From Bifidobacterium ramosum (lineage in GTDB: Bacteria; Actinomycetota; Actinomycetes; Actinomycetales; Bifidobacteriaceae): a stretch of DNA of 64,000 nucleotides. The notes beneath the pieces were generated by a model, which searched no databases, was not told the DNA's origin, and saw only the letters and a list, made by a program, of their open reading frames with translations. Below, piece after piece: positions 43,438 to 52,836 of this stretch. The DNA lies in NCBI RefSeq assembly GCF_009299505.1, contig NZ_WBSM01000005.1, forward strand, positions 124,001-188,000, written 5' to 3'. The translations under genes were made by a program, and so were the position numbers. Position 1 is the first letter of the stretch. Every line of letters begins with the position of its first letter.

Positions 43438-44724
43438 TCACGCCTCCCACTTCGTCGGCTCGATGACTTCCTTGCCGCCCATGTACGGACGCATGGCCTT
43501 CGGGATCTCGATGGAGCCGTCCTTCTGCTGGTGGTTCTCGAGGATCGCGACGAGCCAGCGGGTGGTGGCCAACGTGCCGTTCAGCGTGGACACCGGGCGG
43601 GTCGAACCGTCGGCCGTACGCTCGCGGATGTTGAGGCGGCGGGCCTGGTACTCGGTGCAGTTCGAGGTGGAGGTGAGCTCGCGGTAGCGGCCCTGGGTCG
43701 GCACCCACGCCTCGCAGTCGAACTTGCGGGCGGCCGAAGAGCCGAGGTCGCCGGCGGCGGTGTCGATGATGCGGTACGGCACCTCGACCTTGGCGAGCAT
43801 CTCCTGCTCCATTTCGAGCAGGTGCTGGTGCTCGGCGTAGGAGTCCTCCTGCTTCGCGTAGACGAACATCTCGACCTTGTCGAACTGGTGCACGCGGATG
43901 ATGCCGGAGGTGTCCTTGCCGGCGGCGCCGGCCTCGCGGCGGTAGCAGGACGACCAGCCGCAGTAGCGCAGCGGGCCGTTGCCGAGGTCGAGGATCTCGT
44001 TCTCGTGCATGCCGGCGAGCGCCACTTCGGAGGTGCCAACGAGGTACTGGTCGTCGGGCTCGCGCAGACGGTAGATCTCGTCGGCGTGGGAGTTGAGGAA
44101 GCCGGTGCCGCGCATGACTTCGGGGCGCACGAGCGTCGGGGTGATGGCGAGCACGAAGCCGTGCTGCTCGGCCTGGTCGACGGCCATGGTGAGCATGGCG
44201 ATCTGCATGCGGGCGACCGCGCCGCGCAGGAAGTAGAAGCGGGAGCCGCCGACCTTGACGCCGCGGCGCATGTCGATGCCGGCGACCTCGGTGCCGAGGG
44301 TCAGGTGATCCTTCGGTTCGAAGCCTTCAGCCGCGAAGTCGCGGATCTGGCCGACCTTCTTGACGACCACGTAGTCGTCCTCGCCGCCTTCCGGAGCCTC
44401 CGGTTCGACGATGTTAGACAGCTTCCACATGGCGGTGGTGTATTCCTCGGCGGCGGCGTCCGCGGTGGCCTTGTATTCGGCGACCTTGGCGGCGAGGTCC
44501 TTGGTCTGCGCGATGAGCGCGGCCTTCTCGTCGGCCGGGGCGGCGGCGACCTTCTTGCCGATTTCCTTCTGCTGGGCGCGGGCGGCTTCGAATTCCTTGA
44601 GGGCGGTGCGGCGGGTCTCGTCGGACTTGAGCACTTCGTCGACGAGTTCGACGGATTCGCCGCGCTTGCGCTGCGATTCCTTGACGACGTCGGCATGTTC
44701 ACGAATGAATTGAATATCAAGCAT
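43438..44724 (-). CDS. serS: Seryl-tRNA synthetase
   Basis: Charges tRNA-Ser. 428 residues: the N-terminal antiparallel coiled-coil arm (about 25-110), then class II motifs including RGTGFLNSHADEIYRL, motif 2 CYRREAGAAGKDTSGIIRVHQFDKVE, and motif 3 NGTLATTRWLVAILENHQ. The frame is open far upstream (to 45948), but ATG 44724 (MLDIQFIREH) matches family starts, and the minus strand reads TAGGCT, 7 bases, ATG. Its cognate tRNA-Ser gene lies about 100 bases downstream on the same strand, and the stop-to-tRNA spacer has no terminator seen, so they may be cotranscribed. Confidence 0.97.
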   Translation of the reverse strand: MLDIQFIREHADVVKESQRKRGESVELVDEVLKSDETRRTALKEFEAARAQQKEIGKKVAAAPADEKAALIAQTKDLAAKVAEYKATADAAAEEYTTAMWKLSNIVEPEAPEGGEDDYVVVKKVGQIRDFAAEGFEPKDHLTLGTEVAGIDMRRGVKVGGSRFYFLRGAVARMQIAMLTMAVDQAEQHGFVLAITPTLVRPEVMRGTGFLNSHADEIYRLREPDDQYLVGTSEVALAGMHENEILDLGNGPLRYCGWSSCYRREAGAAGKDTSGIIRVHQFDKVEMFVYAKQEDSYAEHQHLLEMEQEMLAKVEVPYRIIDTAAGDLGSSAARKFDCEAWVPTQGRYRELTSTSNCTEYQARRLNIRERTADGSTRPVSTLNGTLATTRWLVAILENHQQKDGSIEIPKAMRPYMGGKEVIEPTKWEA

Positions 44725-44907
44725 GCGTCCCAGCCTACCGCCGCAAGCCGACACGCGGCTGGGCCGGGCCTCGCCCGCTCCAGCGACCACGATGTGTCCG
44801 TAACCGCAACCGCACCCACACCCACACCGCTCTCGAACGTGCAGGAATCGTCGAGCTTCGCGCGTCGCTGACGAGATTCGCGCCGGCTTGTGGTCACAAT
44901 GGGTACC

Positions 44908-46047
44908 ATGCCCAGTACCGTGCCCGCAGCCGTCATCGTCATCGCAGTCATCATCGGCGTGCTCGCCATCGCCGCCGTTGCGGCCCTCGCCGTGCGCGCC
45001 TACCGCAAACGGCGTCTGGCCGAACGCATCGACCGGCGCGACGACGATCAGGTGCATTACGCGTTCATCGTGAACCCGTCGAAACCGCAGGCGAAGGAGC
45101 GCAAGGCGCATATCAAACAGTTCTGCAAGGCGAAGGGGCTCACCGAAGTCGAGTTCATCGAGACGAGGCTCGACAAGGACGGCCGCGCGTGCGCGCTCGA
45201 GGCGTTGCGTCACGGCGCGGACGTGGTCGTCGCGGTGGGCGGCGACGGCACGGTGCGCACAGTGGCGAGCGCCGTATCGGGCACCGGCCACGCGCTCGGC
45301 ATCATCCCGATCGGCACGGGCAACCTGTTCGCCCGCAACATGGGCATTCCGGTCGACGACATCGACGCGGCGTTGTCGGTGGCCACGTCGCACGGCTCCC
45401 GGCACGTCGACATGGGCCGCCTCACGCTGCTCGACGACCCAACGTCCGACCACGGCCACGCGTTCCTCATCATCGCGGGCATCGGCTTCGACGCGCTGAT
45501 GATCGGCGACACCGATCCCGAACTCAAGAAGAACATCAGCTGGCTCGCGTACTTCGTGTCGGGCGTCAAGAACCTGTTCGCGCCGAAGTACCGCGGCAGC
45601 GTGACGATCACGAGCGCGAACGGCAGCACGCACACGATCAACGGACTCGTGTTCCGCACGTTCATGGCCGGCAACTGCGGCGAGATCCCGTTCTTCTCGC
45701 TCATGCCGGACGCCTCGTACGACGACGGCATCCTCGACTTCGAGATCATCGACACGTCGGGCGGCGTGCTCGGCTGGGCGAATCTGTTCGGCGACGTGGT
45801 GCATCAGACGATCACCGGCAAGTCCGGGTCGAGCCCCCTGTCGGTCAGTTCGTCGATCGACAACATTCAGGGCGTGAGCGCGGAGATCATGCTGGAGAAG
45901 CCGGCGTTGGCGCAGGTCGACGGCGACATGCTGCCGGAAACGCGCCACATCCGCTTCGACGTGGAGCGGCAGGCGCTGTGTGTGCGTGTGCCGGAGGTCG
46001 AGCCGGACATGTCGGCGACGGGCGTAATTCCGCCGATCCGCGTCTGA
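44908..46047 (+). CDS. Diacylglycerol/lipid kinase
   Basis: 379 residues. An N-terminal membrane anchor (VIVIAVIIGVLAIAAVAALAV) is followed by a DAGK catalytic domain. VVVAVGGDGTVRTVASAV is the nucleotide-binding signature, LGIIPIGTGNLFARNMGIP follows, and GIGFDALMIGDTD and DDGILDFEII are conserved. Likely phosphorylates diacylglycerol or a related lipid at the membrane. ATG 44908 is chosen because CACAAT ends 7 bases before it; an upstream ATG (44899) overlaps the hexamer. Divergent from serS. Confidence 0.9.
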   Translation: MPSTVPAAVIVIAVIIGVLAIAAVAALAVRAYRKRRLAERIDRRDDDQVHYAFIVNPSKPQAKERKAHIKQFCKAKGLTEVEFIETRLDKDGRACALEALRHGADVVVAVGGDGTVRTVASAVSGTGHALGIIPIGTGNLFARNMGIPVDDIDAALSVATSHGSRHVDMGRLTLLDDPTSDHGHAFLIIAGIGFDALMIGDTDPELKKNISWLAYFVSGVKNLFAPKYRGSVTITSANGSTHTINGLVFRTFMAGNCGEIPFFSLMPDASYDDGILDFEIIDTSGGVLGWANLFGDVVHQTITGKSGSSPLSVSSSIDNIQGVSAEIMLEKPALAQVDGDMLPETRHIRFDVERQALCVRVPEVEPDMSATGVIPPIRV

Positions 46048-46054
46048 TCGTCGG

Positions 46055-46930
46055 CTACCGCTGCCCCGCCGCGGAGCGCGAGGCCTTGCGTTCCGCTTTC
46101 GCGTCGGCCGTGACGCGCGCGATGTGCAGCGCGAGATAGGCGATTTCGTCGCTGGTGAGCGGCGCGTCGAGACGGATGCGCACGATGTCGGCGACGGCGT
46201 TCGCGCAGCTCATCGCCTCGGGATACGACTGTGCGATGGATGCGATGATCGGTTCGGGTTCGCGGTCGAGCTGCTGATGCTGCCGGATGCGTACGAACAG
46301 GTAACGCAGATGTGTGATGAACCGGCCGACGTTGATGCTGTGCTGGTCGAGTTCCATGCCGTAGCAGCGTTCGATGACGGCGATCATCTGCTGGATGATG
46401 CCGGTCATCTGATACGTGTAGGACAGATCGCCGTTCGAGAATCCCGCATTGACGAGGTGCAGCGTGAGCGATACGGCCTCGCTGTCCGGCAGGATGTTGT
46501 TCAGCTCGGCGTTGAGCTGGGTGATGAGCCGTTCGGCCTGTTCGTATTCGGCCGGATACAGCGACCGGACTTCCGCGGTGAGCGGATAGGAAACGTGTTC
46601 GCCGCGCCGGAGACGCTGTACGGCTCCGGTGACGTGATCGGCGAGCGCCATGACGAGCGCGGGCTTGGACTCGGCTTGCGGGCCCAGCCCGACGCGCGTC
46701 ATGGCGTCGGCGACGAGTCGGATCATTTCGGGAGGGATTCCGGCCAACAGTTCGGCCAGATGATCGGGATCCCGCCCGTCGGAGGGGACGAACACTCGAA
46801 CGACCTTCGCGTTGTCGATCGGCTGCCCCGGTTTCGCTTTGAAGCCCAGTCCCCTGCCGGTGACGATGACTTCCCGCGCGCCGTCCGAAGCGAGCACGAC
46901 GTTGTTGTTGAACACGCGAAGCACTTTCAA
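46055..46930 (-). CDS. BglG/LicT-family transcriptional antiterminator
   Basis: 291 residues: an RNA-binding CAT domain (about 1-57: MKVLRVFNNNVVLASD...REVIVTGRGLGFKAKPGQPID) and two PTS regulation domains. PRD1 has His in ALADHVTGAVQRL (near 98), and PRD2 has QHSINVGRFITHLRYLFVRIRQH (near 200) and EIAYLALHIARV. It should bind the RAT site in the leader of the upstream PTS gene when sugar is present and stop the leader terminator forming; PTS phosphorylation of the PRD histidines sets its activity. Last gene of the PTS operon, 32 bases after it. Confidence 0.93.
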   Translation of the reverse strand: MKVLRVFNNNVVLASDGAREVIVTGRGLGFKAKPGQPIDNAKVVRVFVPSDGRDPDHLAELLAGIPPEMIRLVADAMTRVGLGPQAESKPALVMALADHVTGAVQRLRRGEHVSYPLTAEVRSLYPAEYEQAERLITQLNAELNNILPDSEAVSLTLHLVNAGFSNGDLSYTYQMTGIIQQMIAVIERCYGMELDQHSINVGRFITHLRYLFVRIRQHQQLDREPEPIIASIAQSYPEAMSCANAVADIVRIRLDAPLTSDEIAYLALHIARVTADAKAERKASRSAAGQR

Positions 46931-46962
46931 GTGCGTCCCCTTTGTCTCTACGGCCTCCAGAC

Positions 46963-49056
46963 TCAGTGCTGGATGTCGAGCACCGGGTCGCCCGCGGCGA
47001 CGTCGATACCCGTCTTCGGGGTGACGCCGGCAAGGGCCGCGGTGTTGAGCACCGTCATCAGGGTGGTGGTGCTGTATCCCGCTTCCTTGACCTTATCAAA
47101 GTCGACGGTCACGAGCGTGTCGCCGGCGTTGACGCGCTGGCCGGCGGCGACGGCGACGGCGAAGCCCTCGCCGTTCATCTTGACCGTGTCGATGCCGACA
47201 TGCACGAGCACTTCGACACCGTCATCGGACTTGATGCCGAACGCGTGGCCGGTTTCGGCGACGGTCTGCAGCACACCGGAGATCGGGGCAACGACGGTCG
47301 AGTCGGTCGGCTGGATGCCGACGCCCTCGCCGAGCGCACGGGAGGCGAACACCGGATCGCCGGTGTCGTCGAGGGAGATCACGTGGCCGGCGACCGGAGC
47401 GTTGACCGTATCGGTCGCAACGGCGGTGGCGGTGGCAGTCGCAGTCGGAGCGGCGGCAGCCGGCTCGGTGACCGGAGCGGCGGCGGCCTGGGCCTCGAGC
47501 TCGCGGTCGGCCTTCTCCTGGGCGAGGCGCTCCTGCAGTTCAGCCTTCTGCTCCGGGGTGCGGTAGTCGAGGGTGACGATCAGGAACATGGACACGGCGA
47601 ACGCGACGGCGATGGACACGCCGTACACCCACATCTGGTTGAACACCGGGATGGTGAGCAGCGAGGTGAATGCAAACGCGGTGGTGGTCACACCGCGCAC
47701 GGTCTCACCGGAGGCGACGACGGACGGGAACAGCCAGCCGAGGACGGCGATCACGACACCGCCGGTGCCACAGCCGATGAGCATGCGCTTGTAGACCAGC
47801 TTGTAGCGCAGGTGGATGCCGTAGAGGGACGGCTCGGAGACGCCACCGAGCAGACCGGCGGCAAGGGCGCCGATGGAGGTCTGGCGCATTTCCTTGTCAT
47901 GGTCGCGGATGGAGAGGAACAGCACGCCGGCGGTGGCGCCGAAGCAGGCGAAGTTCCACACGCCCATCGGGCCCTGGATGAAGTCGTAGCCGAGGGACTG
48001 GATGTTCATGAGCATGAGGGCGTTGAGCGGCCAGTGCAGACCCAGCGGCACGAGGAACGGGTAGAGCAGCGGGATCGCGATGGCGAACACGAACGGCGCG
48101 TGGCCGTTCATCCAGGCGAGGACGACGCCGAGGCCGTTGCCGACCCACACGCCCAGCGGGCCGATGATGAAGGCGGTGAGCACACCGACGATGATCATGG
48201 CGAAGAACGGCACGAACACCAGCTGGACGCTGTCCGGGATGATCTTCTTGAGGCCGTGGTAGACGAGGCCGAGCACGGCGGCCATCATCAGCGGCACGAA
48301 CACGTTGCCGGAGTAGTCGGACAACTGCATCGGCAGACCGAACACGGTGGCGGTGCAGTCGGTGGTGCCCAGCGTGGCGTTCTCAACGCAGGAGACCGCG
48401 TCGCCCCAGGTCTTGGCGTCGGACAGCGCCGCGAACTGCGGGGTCATGAGCATGGCCATGATGGAGCCGCCGAGCCACGGGTCGACCTTCAGCTTCTTGG
48501 AGGCGTTGTAGGCGACCATGATCGGCAGGAAGTAGAACACGCCCTTCCAGATGGCCTTGATGAACATCAGGGAGGTGTTGTCCTCGTCACCGACGATGAC
48601 GCCGAGCGAGATGAACAGGTTGACGAGCGCGATGATGATGGATGCGCCGAGCAGGACGCCCAGGATCGGGCGGAACGAGTCGGCCAGATACTCGAAGAAC
48701 GAGTCGAGCCAGGCGACCTTGCCGCGCGCCTTCGCGCGTTCGGCGGCCTTGACCTCGGCGTCGGTCATCTTGCCGTTGTTCGCGGCCTTGGCCGCACCGC
48801 CGGCGTTCGCCATCTCGGGCAGGTGCATGATCTCCTCGTACATGGAGGCGACGGCGCCGCCGATGACGACCTGGTAGCGGTCGCCGGACTGCGGGACCGC
48901 GCCGAGCACGCCCTTCATGGTCTCGAGACGGTGCTGGTCCACCTTGCCGGCGTCGACGAGCTCGAAGCGCAGTCGCGTCGCGCAGTGGGTCAGGCTCTTG
49001 ACGTTGCCCGCGCCACCAATGGCGTCGATGATCTGCGAGGCAGTTGATTCGGCCAT
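46963..49056 (-). CDS. PTS beta-glucoside/glucose-type EIIBCA transporter
   Basis: 697 residues. EIIB (1-80) has phospho-Cys25 in SLTHCATRLRF. EIIC (about 105-480) is a multi-span channel with GVSEPSLYGIHLRYK, the sugar-binding-region motif. An Ala/Glu linker follows, and then EIIA (about 540-690) with phospho-His in VLVHVGIDTVKMNG. Domain order BCA and the LicT partner place it in the glucose/glucoside superfamily; glucose or an aryl/alkyl glucoside is the likely substrate. AAGGAAGG precedes the ATG. Expression should depend on the RAT/terminator leader at 49125-49205. Confidence 0.95.
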   Translation of the reverse strand: MAESTASQIIDAIGGAGNVKSLTHCATRLRFELVDAGKVDQHRLETMKGVLGAVPQSGDRYQVVIGGAVASMYEEIMHLPEMANAGGAAKAANNGKMTDAEVKAAERAKARGKVAWLDSFFEYLADSFRPILGVLLGASIIIALVNLFISLGVIVGDEDNTSLMFIKAIWKGVFYFLPIMVAYNASKKLKVDPWLGGSIMAMLMTPQFAALSDAKTWGDAVSCVENATLGTTDCTATVFGLPMQLSDYSGNVFVPLMMAAVLGLVYHGLKKIIPDSVQLVFVPFFAMIIVGVLTAFIIGPLGVWVGNGLGVVLAWMNGHAPFVFAIAIPLLYPFLVPLGLHWPLNALMLMNIQSLGYDFIQGPMGVWNFACFGATAGVLFLSIRDHDKEMRQTSIGALAAGLLGGVSEPSLYGIHLRYKLVYKRMLIGCGTGGVVIAVLGWLFPSVVASGETVRGVTTTAFAFTSLLTIPVFNQMWVYGVSIAVAFAVSMFLIVTLDYRTPEQKAELQERLAQEKADRELEAQAAAAPVTEPAAAAPTATATATAVATDTVNAPVAGHVISLDDTGDPVFASRALGEGVGIQPTDSTVVAPISGVLQTVAETGHAFGIKSDDGVEVLVHVGIDTVKMNGEGFAVAVAAGQRVNAGDTLVTVDFDKVKEAGYSTTTLMTVLNTAALAGVTPKTGIDVAAGDPVLDIQH

Positions 49057-49124
49057 CTTCTTTCCTTCCTTGGATCTTCTGTTGTTCCTTGGTATGCTCT
49101 CCGCCCTCGCAGAGCCGCCAGCAA

Positions 49125-49181
49125 CAAAAAAAGACCCGAGCCGTCCGGCATACGATACACGTATGCCAACGTCTCAGGTCT
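49125..49181 (-). terminator. Leader terminator overlapped by the antiterminator site
   Basis: On the minus strand AGACCTGAG pairs with CTCGGGTCT, followed by seven T. The loop holds its own hairpin GGCATAC...GTATGCC. It lies about 70 bases before the PTS start codon. Confidence 0.85.
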
Positions 49182-49205
49182 TGCGTCTTGTCTGACTTGC
49201 AACCC
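49177..49205 (-). promoter_or_regulatory. RAT (ribonucleic antiterminator) site
   Basis: 29 bases on the minus strand starting GGGTTGCAAGTCAGACAAG and ending GCAAGACC. Length, GG-TTG start and GCAAGACC end match LicT/SacY-type RAT sites, and the last AGACC is also the left side of the terminator stem, so the two structures exclude each other. Confidence 0.85.
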
Positions 49206-49229
49206 TGCAAAAGTAGAAGTTCATAAGTT

Positions 49230-49259
49230 AATATATATCCGAGGTTAATCGAATCGCAA
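49230..49259 (-). promoter_or_regulatory. Candidate PTS operon promoter
   Basis: Minus strand TTGCGA (49259-49254), 18 bases, TATATT (49235-49230), about 25 bases upstream of the RAT site, in a locally AT-rich patch. Confidence 0.6.
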
Positions 49260-49405
49260 ACCCCGGTGTGTCTTGACATGCGACCCACGCAATGTCAACG
49301 TCGCGGTCATCGTCACCGAACGATACGACATCATTCGCACAAAATATGACAAAAATTAACAGAACACGTCATTATTTCTCGCGCGAACGTGGCACAATAG
49401 GAACC

Positions 49406-51082
49406 ATGGTAGCAACTAATGCGGGCAAGCCCGCCACCCCAGCTGATCTGATCAACGTCGATGAGGTTATCGGCAAGTACTATGACCTCGTCCCCGATCC
49501 GTCCGTCCCCGAGCAGCGTGTCATCTTCGGCACCTCCGGCCACCGCGGATCGTCCCTGAAGACCTCGTTCAACGAGGCCCACATCGTCGCCATCACGCAG
49601 GCCATCGCCGAATACCGCAAGAAGGCCGGCGTCACCGGCCCGCTGTACCTCGGCTCCGACACGCACGCGCTGTCCGCGCCGGCCAAGAAGACCGCCATCG
49701 AGGTCCTCGTCGCCAACGGCGTGCACGTGCGCATCGACTCGCGCGACGACTTCGTGCCCACCCCGGTCGTCTCTCAGGCGATCCTCACGCACAACCGCGC
49801 GGCCGACGGCACCCAGCGCTTCGAAGGCGAAGGCCTCGCCGACGGCATCGTCGTCACCCCGTCGCACAACCCGCCCACCGATGGCGGCTTCAAGTACGAC
49901 CCCGTCACCGGCGGCCCGGCCCCGGCCGACGTCACCAACGCCATCGCCGCGCGCGCCAACGAGCTGCTCGGCGGCTACAAGAACGTCAAGCGCGTGCCGT
50001 ACGAGGAAGCCATCAAGTCCGAGTACGTCGAAGGCTTCGACTTCCGCGAGCACTACGTCTCCGACCTGGAGAACGTCATCGACTTCGACGCGATCCGCAA
50101 CTCCGGCGTGCGCCTCGGCATCGATCCGCTCGGCGGCGCGTCCGTCAACTACTGGCCGCTCATCAATGAGAAGTACGGTCTGAACATCGGCGTCGTGCGC
50201 CCCGAAGTCGACCCGACCTGGCGCTTCATGACCATCGACCACGACGGCAAGATCCGCATGGATCCGAGCTCGCCGTACGCGATGAAGGGCCTCGTCGACG
50301 AGCTCAACGCCGGCGCGTGGGACAAGTACGACCTCGTCGGCGGCACCGACCCGGATGCCGACCGCCACGGCATCGTCTGCCCGAACTGGGGCGTGATGAA
50401 CCCGAACCACTACATCGCCGTGTGCGTGGAATACCTGTTCGGCGGCAACCGCCCGGGTTGGCCGAAGGGCGCGGCCGTCGGCAAGACGCTCGTCTCCTCC
50501 TCCCTGATCGACCGCGTGGCCGCGTCGATCAACGCGAAGGTCATCGAGGTGCCGGTCGGCTTCAAGTGGTTCGTCGACCCGCTGTTCAGCGGCGAGGTCG
50601 CGTTCGGCGGCGAGGAGAGCTCCGGCATGAGCTTCCTGCGCCGCGACGGCCGCGTGTGGACCACCGACAAGGATGGTCTGATCCCCGACCTGCTGGCCGC
50701 CGAGATCACCGCCAAGACCGGCAAGAACCCGGCCCAGCTGCATCAGGAGCAGGTGGCGCGCTTCGGCGAGAGCTGGTACAAGCGCGTCGACACGCCGACC
50801 ACGCTCGAGCAGAAGCAGAAGTTCGCCAAGCTCAGCGGCGATGACGTGACCGCCACGCAGCTCGCGGGCGAGGACATCACCGCCAAGCTCACCGAGGCGC
50901 CGGGCAACCACGCCAAGATCGGCGGCCTGAAGGTCACCACCAAGGACAACTGGTTCGCGGCCCGCCCGTCCGGCACCGAGAACATCTACAAGGTGTACGC
51001 CGAGTCGTTCGAGAGCCCGGAGGCGCTCGACAAGGTGCTCGCCGAAGCGACCGAGGTCGTCGACAAGGCGCTGGCCGAGTAG
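49406..51082 (+). CDS. pgm: Phosphoglucomutase (alpha-D-glucose phosphate-specific)
   Basis: Interconverts glucose 1- and 6-phosphate. 558 residues with [16 protein letters not shown] near 40, phospho-Ser in [17 protein letters not shown] near 150, the metal loop [11 protein letters not shown] near 313, sugar-binding [15 protein letters not shown] near 400, and the phosphate-binding [16 protein letters not shown] near the end. CACAAT ends 7 bases before the ATG; there is also AGGAA, so it may be leaderless. It links PTS or glycogen-derived sugar phosphates to glycolysis and the pentose-phosphate genes at the left end. Confidence 0.97.
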   Translation: MVATNAGKPATPADLINVDEVIGKYYDLVPDPSVPEQRVIFGTSGHRGSSLKTSFNEAHIVAITQAIAEYRKKAGVTGPLYLGSDTHALSAPAKKTAIEVLVANGVHVRIDSRDDFVPTPVVSQAILTHNRAADGTQRFEGEGLADGIVVTPSHNPPTDGGFKYDPVTGGPAPADVTNAIAARANELLGGYKNVKRVPYEEAIKSEYVEGFDFREHYVSDLENVIDFDAIRNSGVRLGIDPLGGASVNYWPLINEKYGLNIGVVRPEVDPTWRFMTIDHDGKIRMDPSSPYAMKGLVDELNAGAWDKYDLVGGTDPDADRHGIVCPNWGVMNPNHYIAVCVEYLFGGNRPGWPKGAAVGKTLVSSSLIDRVAASINAKVIEVPVGFKWFVDPLFSGEVAFGGEESSGMSFLRRDGRVWTTDKDGLIPDLLAAEITAKTGKNPAQLHQEQVARFGESWYKRVDTPTTLEQKQKFAKLSGDDVTATQLAGEDITAKLTEAPGNHAKIGGLKVTTKDNWFAARPSGTENIYKVYAESFESPEALDKVLAEATEVVDKALAE

Positions 51083-51137
51083 TTCGCACCGCGGCGGCTC
51101 ATTGCTTCAATGAACCGTCCATCCTCACCTTATCTAT

Positions 51138-51185
51138 AACGGACATGCAGCCGATTTCCCCTATGGAATCGGCTGCATGTCCGTT
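51138..51185 (+). repeat. Family A palindrome, copy A19 (ATGCAG variant), likely pgm terminator
   Basis: Both arms carry the same substitution (CATGCAG and CTGCATG for CATACAG/CTGTATG), preserving pairing. TTTTT follows directly, so here the palindrome is a good rho-independent terminator 55 bases after pgm. Confidence 0.9.
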
Positions 51186-51268
51186 TTTAGTTGCGGTCCT
51201 TGGTCGTATAGTTGCGGGGCGGGACACACTGACTTCGTCACACATTCCGTCTGTCGACCACTCGTCTA

Positions 51269-51465
51269 GTCACGCGATGGAAAATCACACGGTTTTGCCA
51301 TCGCGTGACCGTCCCATTGCTCACGCGATGGCATATGGGCCCCTACGACCGTCGCGTGACCGCGATCCGAGGTCACGCGACGGCATTCCAACGTTTGACT
51401 TCCATCGCGATCCCAATCGACCGCACACGGGATGGCATATCCGGCGGTTTTGCCATCGCGTGAGC
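51269..51465. repeat. Second family C array: four units
   Basis: Units at 51269-51309, 51320-51361, 51371-51411 and 51424-51465 with the same TCACGCGATGG...CCATCGCGTGA arms as the array at 41802-42243. They fill most of the gap between pgm and the RNase H gene (51083-51505). Confidence 0.85.
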
Positions 51466-51505
51466 CGCTCTGTCCGAAACGACCCCTTGCGTTAGGGTGG
51501 GGCGT

Positions 51506-52648
51506 ATGACGATTACGGTATCAACAGACGGGTCGGCGCTGGGCAACCCGAACGGCCCGATGGGTTGGGCGTGGGCGGACCACACACCGCACGCGGGCGG
51601 GCGGCCCGGCCATGAGCACGGCGGCGACTGCGACGCGGGCGGCGCGACGAACGGCACGAACCAGATCGGCGAACTGTGCGCGGTGCTCGAGGCGCTGCGC
51701 ACGCATCCGGGCGCCGAGCCGCTGGTGATCGAGACGGATTCCCAGTACGCGATCAACTGCTCGACCAAGTGGGTGCACGGCTGGAAGAAGAACGGCTGGA
51801 AGAACTCGCAGAGGAAGCCGGTGAAGAACGCGGCGCTCATCAAGGCGATCGACGCGGAGCTGTCCAGGCGCGCCGGATCGGTGAAGTTCGTGTGGGTCAA
51901 GGGCCACGCGGGCAACGCCGGCAACGAGAAGGTCGACGAGCTGGCGCGCACGTACGCGGGCGACTGCCGGTCGGGCGTACGGGACGGCTACCTGCCGAAG
52001 GAAGGCTGGGAGTCACTGCTCGCGTCCGAATACGCGAAGGGCACGGACGTGCCGGCCGACGCGCGGATGCTCATGGACGGGCTGATTTCGGCGAAGGACT
52101 ATCACCTGGGACGCGGCGAGGATTCCGGCGATGCGGATGCCGCGGACGTTACGGAGACGCGCGACGGTCGTCCGTCGTCCGTCGCGGATGCGTTGGCCGA
52201 ACCGGAAGGCGTACCGGAGTACCCCGACTATCGTACGGCTTCCGATCATGCCAACGATGATCACGCGGAAGCCGATCATACGGACGACAACGAGTCCGCG
52301 GCGACGACCACGACGTCGGGTACCGACACGATCGTCAATCACGACGATACGACTGACAATACGACGGTCGCGTCGATCGACGTGACGACTGACGCGCCAT
52401 CCGAAACGACAGCACCGCGCTCGACCGCGGCTGCGAACGCATCGCAGCCATCGGCCATCCGACTGACGCCCCAACCGTCCGGGCTCACCGTATCCGGCAC
52501 GCTGCGGTTCGCTCCCCCGCCGTCGTCCAGTCCCACGTACGACGGTCGCCCACGCATGATCCGCGGCTACGTCATGGTCGAAGGCTACGTGAACGGCGAC
52601 GGCAGCATCACGCTGGACCACGCGCCGTTCGCCATCCGTCAGTCATAG
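51506..52648 (+). CDS. Ribonuclease HI with long C-terminal extension
   Basis: Cleaves RNA in RNA:DNA hybrids. The N-terminal ~155 residues form RNase HI with the four acidic metal ligands: VSTDGSALGNPNG (Asp8), IGELCAVLEAL (Glu), IETDSQYAINCSTKW (Asp), and GNAGNEKVDELAR (Asp), plus the basic WKKNGWKNSQRKPVKN handle. An insert HTPHAGGRPGHEHGGDCDAGG sits between strands 1 and 2. The remaining ~225 residues are unusual. They include a YLPKEGWESLLASEYAKG segment, an acidic Thr/Asp-rich stretch and an ordered-looking end (IRGYVMVEGYVNGDGSITLDHAPFAIRQ). TAGGGT lies 7 bases before the ATG, so it is likely leaderless. Confidence 0.92.
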   Translation: MTITVSTDGSALGNPNGPMGWAWADHTPHAGGRPGHEHGGDCDAGGATNGTNQIGELCAVLEALRTHPGAEPLVIETDSQYAINCSTKWVHGWKKNGWKNSQRKPVKNAALIKAIDAELSRRAGSVKFVWVKGHAGNAGNEKVDELARTYAGDCRSGVRDGYLPKEGWESLLASEYAKGTDVPADARMLMDGLISAKDYHLGRGEDSGDADAADVTETRDGRPSSVADALAEPEGVPEYPDYRTASDHANDDHAEADHTDDNESAATTTTSGTDTIVNHDDTTDNTTVASIDVTTDAPSETTAPRSTAAANASQPSAIRLTPQPSGLTVSGTLRFAPPPSSSPTYDGRPRMIRGYVMVEGYVNGDGSITLDHAPFAIRQS

Positions 52649-52836
52649 GTCGGCAACGGATCCCCGTATCACAGGCAACACGAACGCGACGTGACCCGCC
52701 GGTCAACAATCGACCATGAATCACACCAAAAACGGGACACAACGTCACAACAAGGAACACATCGGATACACTAAGGGAGGTGGGCCAAACGCCGCCGCAC
52801 GCGACGCGAGGCAGGTTTCCCGTCGAAGGAGAGAAC

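Noticed and set aside
46942..49047. 701-codon open frame opposite the PTS gene
   Set aside because: Exact mirror of the EIIBCA gene, His/Asp/Gly-rich, no recognisable domain.
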